From Gemmobacter sp. (GTDB taxonomy: Bacteria; Pseudomonadota; Alphaproteobacteria; Rhodobacterales; Rhodobacteraceae), in NCBI GenBank assembly GCA_030656535.1, contig JAUSPL010000327.1:1-7254 (forward strand): DNA of 7,254 bases. Direction: 5' to 3'. Position 1 is the stretch's first letter, and each line of letters opens with the position of its first letter. Below the pieces are notes generated by a model. The model was not told the DNA's origin, did no database searches, and was given only the letters and a program-made list of their open reading frames with translations. This document shows positions 6,288 to 7,254 of the stretch, one piece after another. The position numbers were made by a program, and so were the translations under genes.

Positions 6288-6601
6288 CCGGTGTTCCATT
6301 CCCTGTGCTGAATCCCTGTGCGGAATTCGTCATATGGATCGTACCTAATACCTCAGGCTGGCAACTGCGGTCGTAAAAAGCAACTGATTAGAAGGATGCT
6401 TGCCCGCTTTGGTCAAAGTCTTGCCTGGCGCAAGGGTCCGCGCTGACTGGCCGCGCATCCCCCAACGCCATTCGTCCCGGGTCCCTTTGGCCCCGGATGG
6501 GGCGCCAAGCACCAGAGCGCCAGCGCAGCCATGCGGCCCGCCGCCCCGCTTGCGCGCAGGCGTCGGGGCCGTTAAACCCTCGGCAAAGCTTGGAGGCGTT
6601 C
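6288..6601. other. Divergent intergenic region between the DUF1428 gene and gatC
   Basis: About 314 bp that must hold promoters for both directions. I see no acceptable gene in it. Toward the DUF1428 gene there is a 9-bp direct repeat TCCCTGTGC at 6300-6308 and 6313-6321, and a weak minus-strand promoter guess (TTGCCA at 6359-6364, 15-base spacer, TACGAT at 6338-6343). The heptamer GCAACTG occurs at 6361-6367 and 6380-6386. Toward gatC the sequence turns very GC-rich and can fold: one hairpin at 6477-6496 (CCGGG with CCCGG, tetraloop CTTT inside) and one at 6501-6521 (GGCGC with GCGCC). No T-runs follow them. I cannot place the gatC promoter with confidence. Confidence 0.55.
6592..6596 (+). 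promoter_or_regulatory. Ribosome binding site of gatC
   Basis: GGAGG five bases before the ATG at 6602. It fixes the start and rejects the longer frame that would begin near 6497. Confidence 0.8.
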
Positions 6602-6889
6602 ATGTCCATTGATACCGATACTGCCCGCAAGGTGGCAAAACTGGCCCGGATACGGGTCGCTGAGGCCGATCTTCCTGCGCTTGCGCAAGAGCTGTCGGGG
6701 ATCCTTGGGTTCATGGAACAGTTGAACGAGGTCGATGTGACGGGCATCGAGCCGATGACCAGTGTCACCCCGATGCGTCTGCGGCGTCGCGCTGACGTGG
6801 TGACGGATGGCAACATGCAGGCCGCCGTTCTGGCCAATGCGCCCGATGCGCGCGAAGGGTTCTTTGCGGTCCCGAAGGTGATGGAATGA
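6602..6889 (+). CDS. gatC: Aspartyl/glutamyl-tRNA amidotransferase subunit C
   Basis: GatC, 95 residues, the usual length. It is the small subunit that wraps between GatA and GatB and stabilises the GatCAB complex, which converts Glu-tRNA(Gln) to Gln-tRNA(Gln) and, in organisms lacking asparaginyl-tRNA synthetase, Asp-tRNA(Asn) to Asn-tRNA(Asn). Family marks are the N-terminal helix TARKVAKLARIRVAEADLPA, the second helix with ELSGILGFMEQLNEVDVTGI, then EPMTSV, the RxD segment (RRRADVV) and the C-terminal LANAPDAREGFFAVPKVME. The start is set by GGAGG five bases upstream. The stop overlaps the start of gatA in ATGA (6886-6889), so the two genes are translationally coupled. It is transcribed divergently from the DUF1428 gene. 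Confidence 0.97.
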   Translation: MSIDTDTARKVAKLARIRVAEADLPALAQELSGILGFMEQLNEVDVTGIEPMTSVTPMRLRRRADVVTDGNMQAAVLANAPDAREGFFAVPKVME

Positions 6890-7254
6890 TGCTGAACGCC
6901 CTGACGATTGCCGATGCCCGCGATGCCTTGCGCAAGGGTGACATTACCGCACAGGATCTGACGATGGCCTGTCTGACCGCGATGGACGCGGGCGATGGCC
7001 TTGGGGCCTATGTGCACAAGACGCCTGAAATCGCGCTGGATCAGGCGCGGGCGGCCGACGCGCGGCTGGCAGGCGGCGATGCGCCTGACATGTGCGGAAT
7101 TCCCCTTGGGATCAAGGATCTGTTTTGCACCAAGGGTGTGGCCAGCCAGGCGGGGTCCAACATTCTGAAAGGGTTCAAACCCGAGTACGAGTCGACCGTC
7201 ACCGCGCGGTTGTTTGGCGCCGGTGCTGTCATGTTGGGCAAGCTGAACATGGAC
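6886..7254 (+). CDS. gatA: Aspartyl/glutamyl-tRNA amidotransferase subunit A, N-terminal part (continues past the right edge)
   Basis: GatA is the glutaminase subunit of GatCAB. It hydrolyses glutamine and passes ammonia to GatB, which amidates the mischarged tRNA. The first 123 codons are in frame to the window end and show the amidase-signature family start: the helix LTIADARDALRKGDITAQDL, AYVHKTPEIALDQARAADAR, then GIPLGIKDLFCTKGV at about residues 71-85. Its lysine (about residue 77) is the catalytic Lys of the Ser-cisSer-Lys triad, and the two serines lie beyond the window. The next blocks, SQAGSNILKGFKPEYESTVT and GAVMLGKLNMD, also fit. Two adjacent in-frame ATGs (6886 and 6889) are possible starts: the first overlaps the gatC stop, and the second would remove one residue. 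gatB is expected downstream but is not visible. Confidence 0.96.
   Translation, partial: MMLNALTIADARDALRKGDITAQDLTMACLTAMDAGDGLGAYVHKTPEIALDQARAADARLAGGDAPDMCGIPLGIKDLFCTKGVASQAGSNILKGFKPEYESTVTARLFGAGAVMLGKLNMD

Noticed and set aside
6396..6446. 16-codon open frame that could be a leader peptide before gatC
   Set aside because: The SD-like AGAAGG touches the ATG with no spacer, the peptide has no codon run suggesting attenuation, and no terminator/antiterminator pair follows.
6550..6578. Possible gatC promoter (TTGCGC and TAAACC)
   Set aside because: Both boxes match the consensus poorly, and the implied start would leave only about 15 bases of leader.
6497..6601. 35-residue N-terminal extension of GatC
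   Set aside because: The ATG at 6602 has GGAGG five bases upstream and gives the normal 95-residue protein.
6388..7017. Minus-strand open frame of 209 codons
   Set aside because: It is antisense to gatC and gatA, which are certain. Its sequence shows no domain.

Overview
The window looks like a chromosomal piece of an alphaproteobacterium, most likely a Rhodobacterales/Roseobacter-type marine bacterium. This is inferred from the GC-rich, alpha-like codon use, the style of the proteins and the gatC-gatA arrangement. No rRNA or other taxonomic marker is present, so the placement is an inference. I see no mobile element, CRISPR array, tRNA or phage gene.

Layout. (1) Positions 1-3419, minus strand: an ABC importer operon of the branched-chain-amino-acid/urea/short-chain-amide family (HAAT). 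In transcription order it encodes a Tat-exported solute-binding protein (UrtA/AmiC/FmdD-like), two membrane permeases (UrtB-like, UrtC-like) and the start of an ATPase (UrtD-like) that runs off the left edge. Permease 1/permease 2 and permease 2/ATPase overlap by 4 bp each. An 81-bp gap with a perfect 10-bp hairpin separates the binding-protein gene from the first permease. (2) 3480-5105, minus strand: a YqiK-type flotillin, 60 bp upstream of the transporter and in the same direction. (3) 5106-5561: a 456-bp non-coding region with a candidate promoter for the flotillin gene, an AT-rich patch with a 12-bp direct repeat, and a weak terminator for the next gene. (4) 5562-6287, minus strand: a cytosolic protein made of two tandem DUF1428 (YbaA-like) domains. 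(5) 6288-6601: a divergent intergenic region. (6) 6602-7254, plus strand: gatC and the 5' part of gatA, subunits of the GatCAB tRNA-dependent amidotransferase.

How the genes work together. The transporter genes form one import system: a periplasmic receptor, a permease pair and at least one ATPase, with a second ATPase (UrtE-like) expected beyond the left edge. The substrate is probably urea or a short amide, but no urease or amidase gene is visible to confirm it. The flotillin could be co-transcribed with the transporter, but nothing in the sequence proves a functional link. GatC and GatA belong to translation (transamidation of Glu-tRNA(Gln) and possibly Asp-tRNA(Asn)) and are independent of the rest.

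Most of the window is conventional. The points most worth checking are the ungapped internal duplication in the DUF1428 protein with its methionine-rich second copy, the flotillin with no NfeD/YqiJ-type partner beside it, and the repeats and hairpins in the intergenic regions. I found no convincing new multi-gene system.
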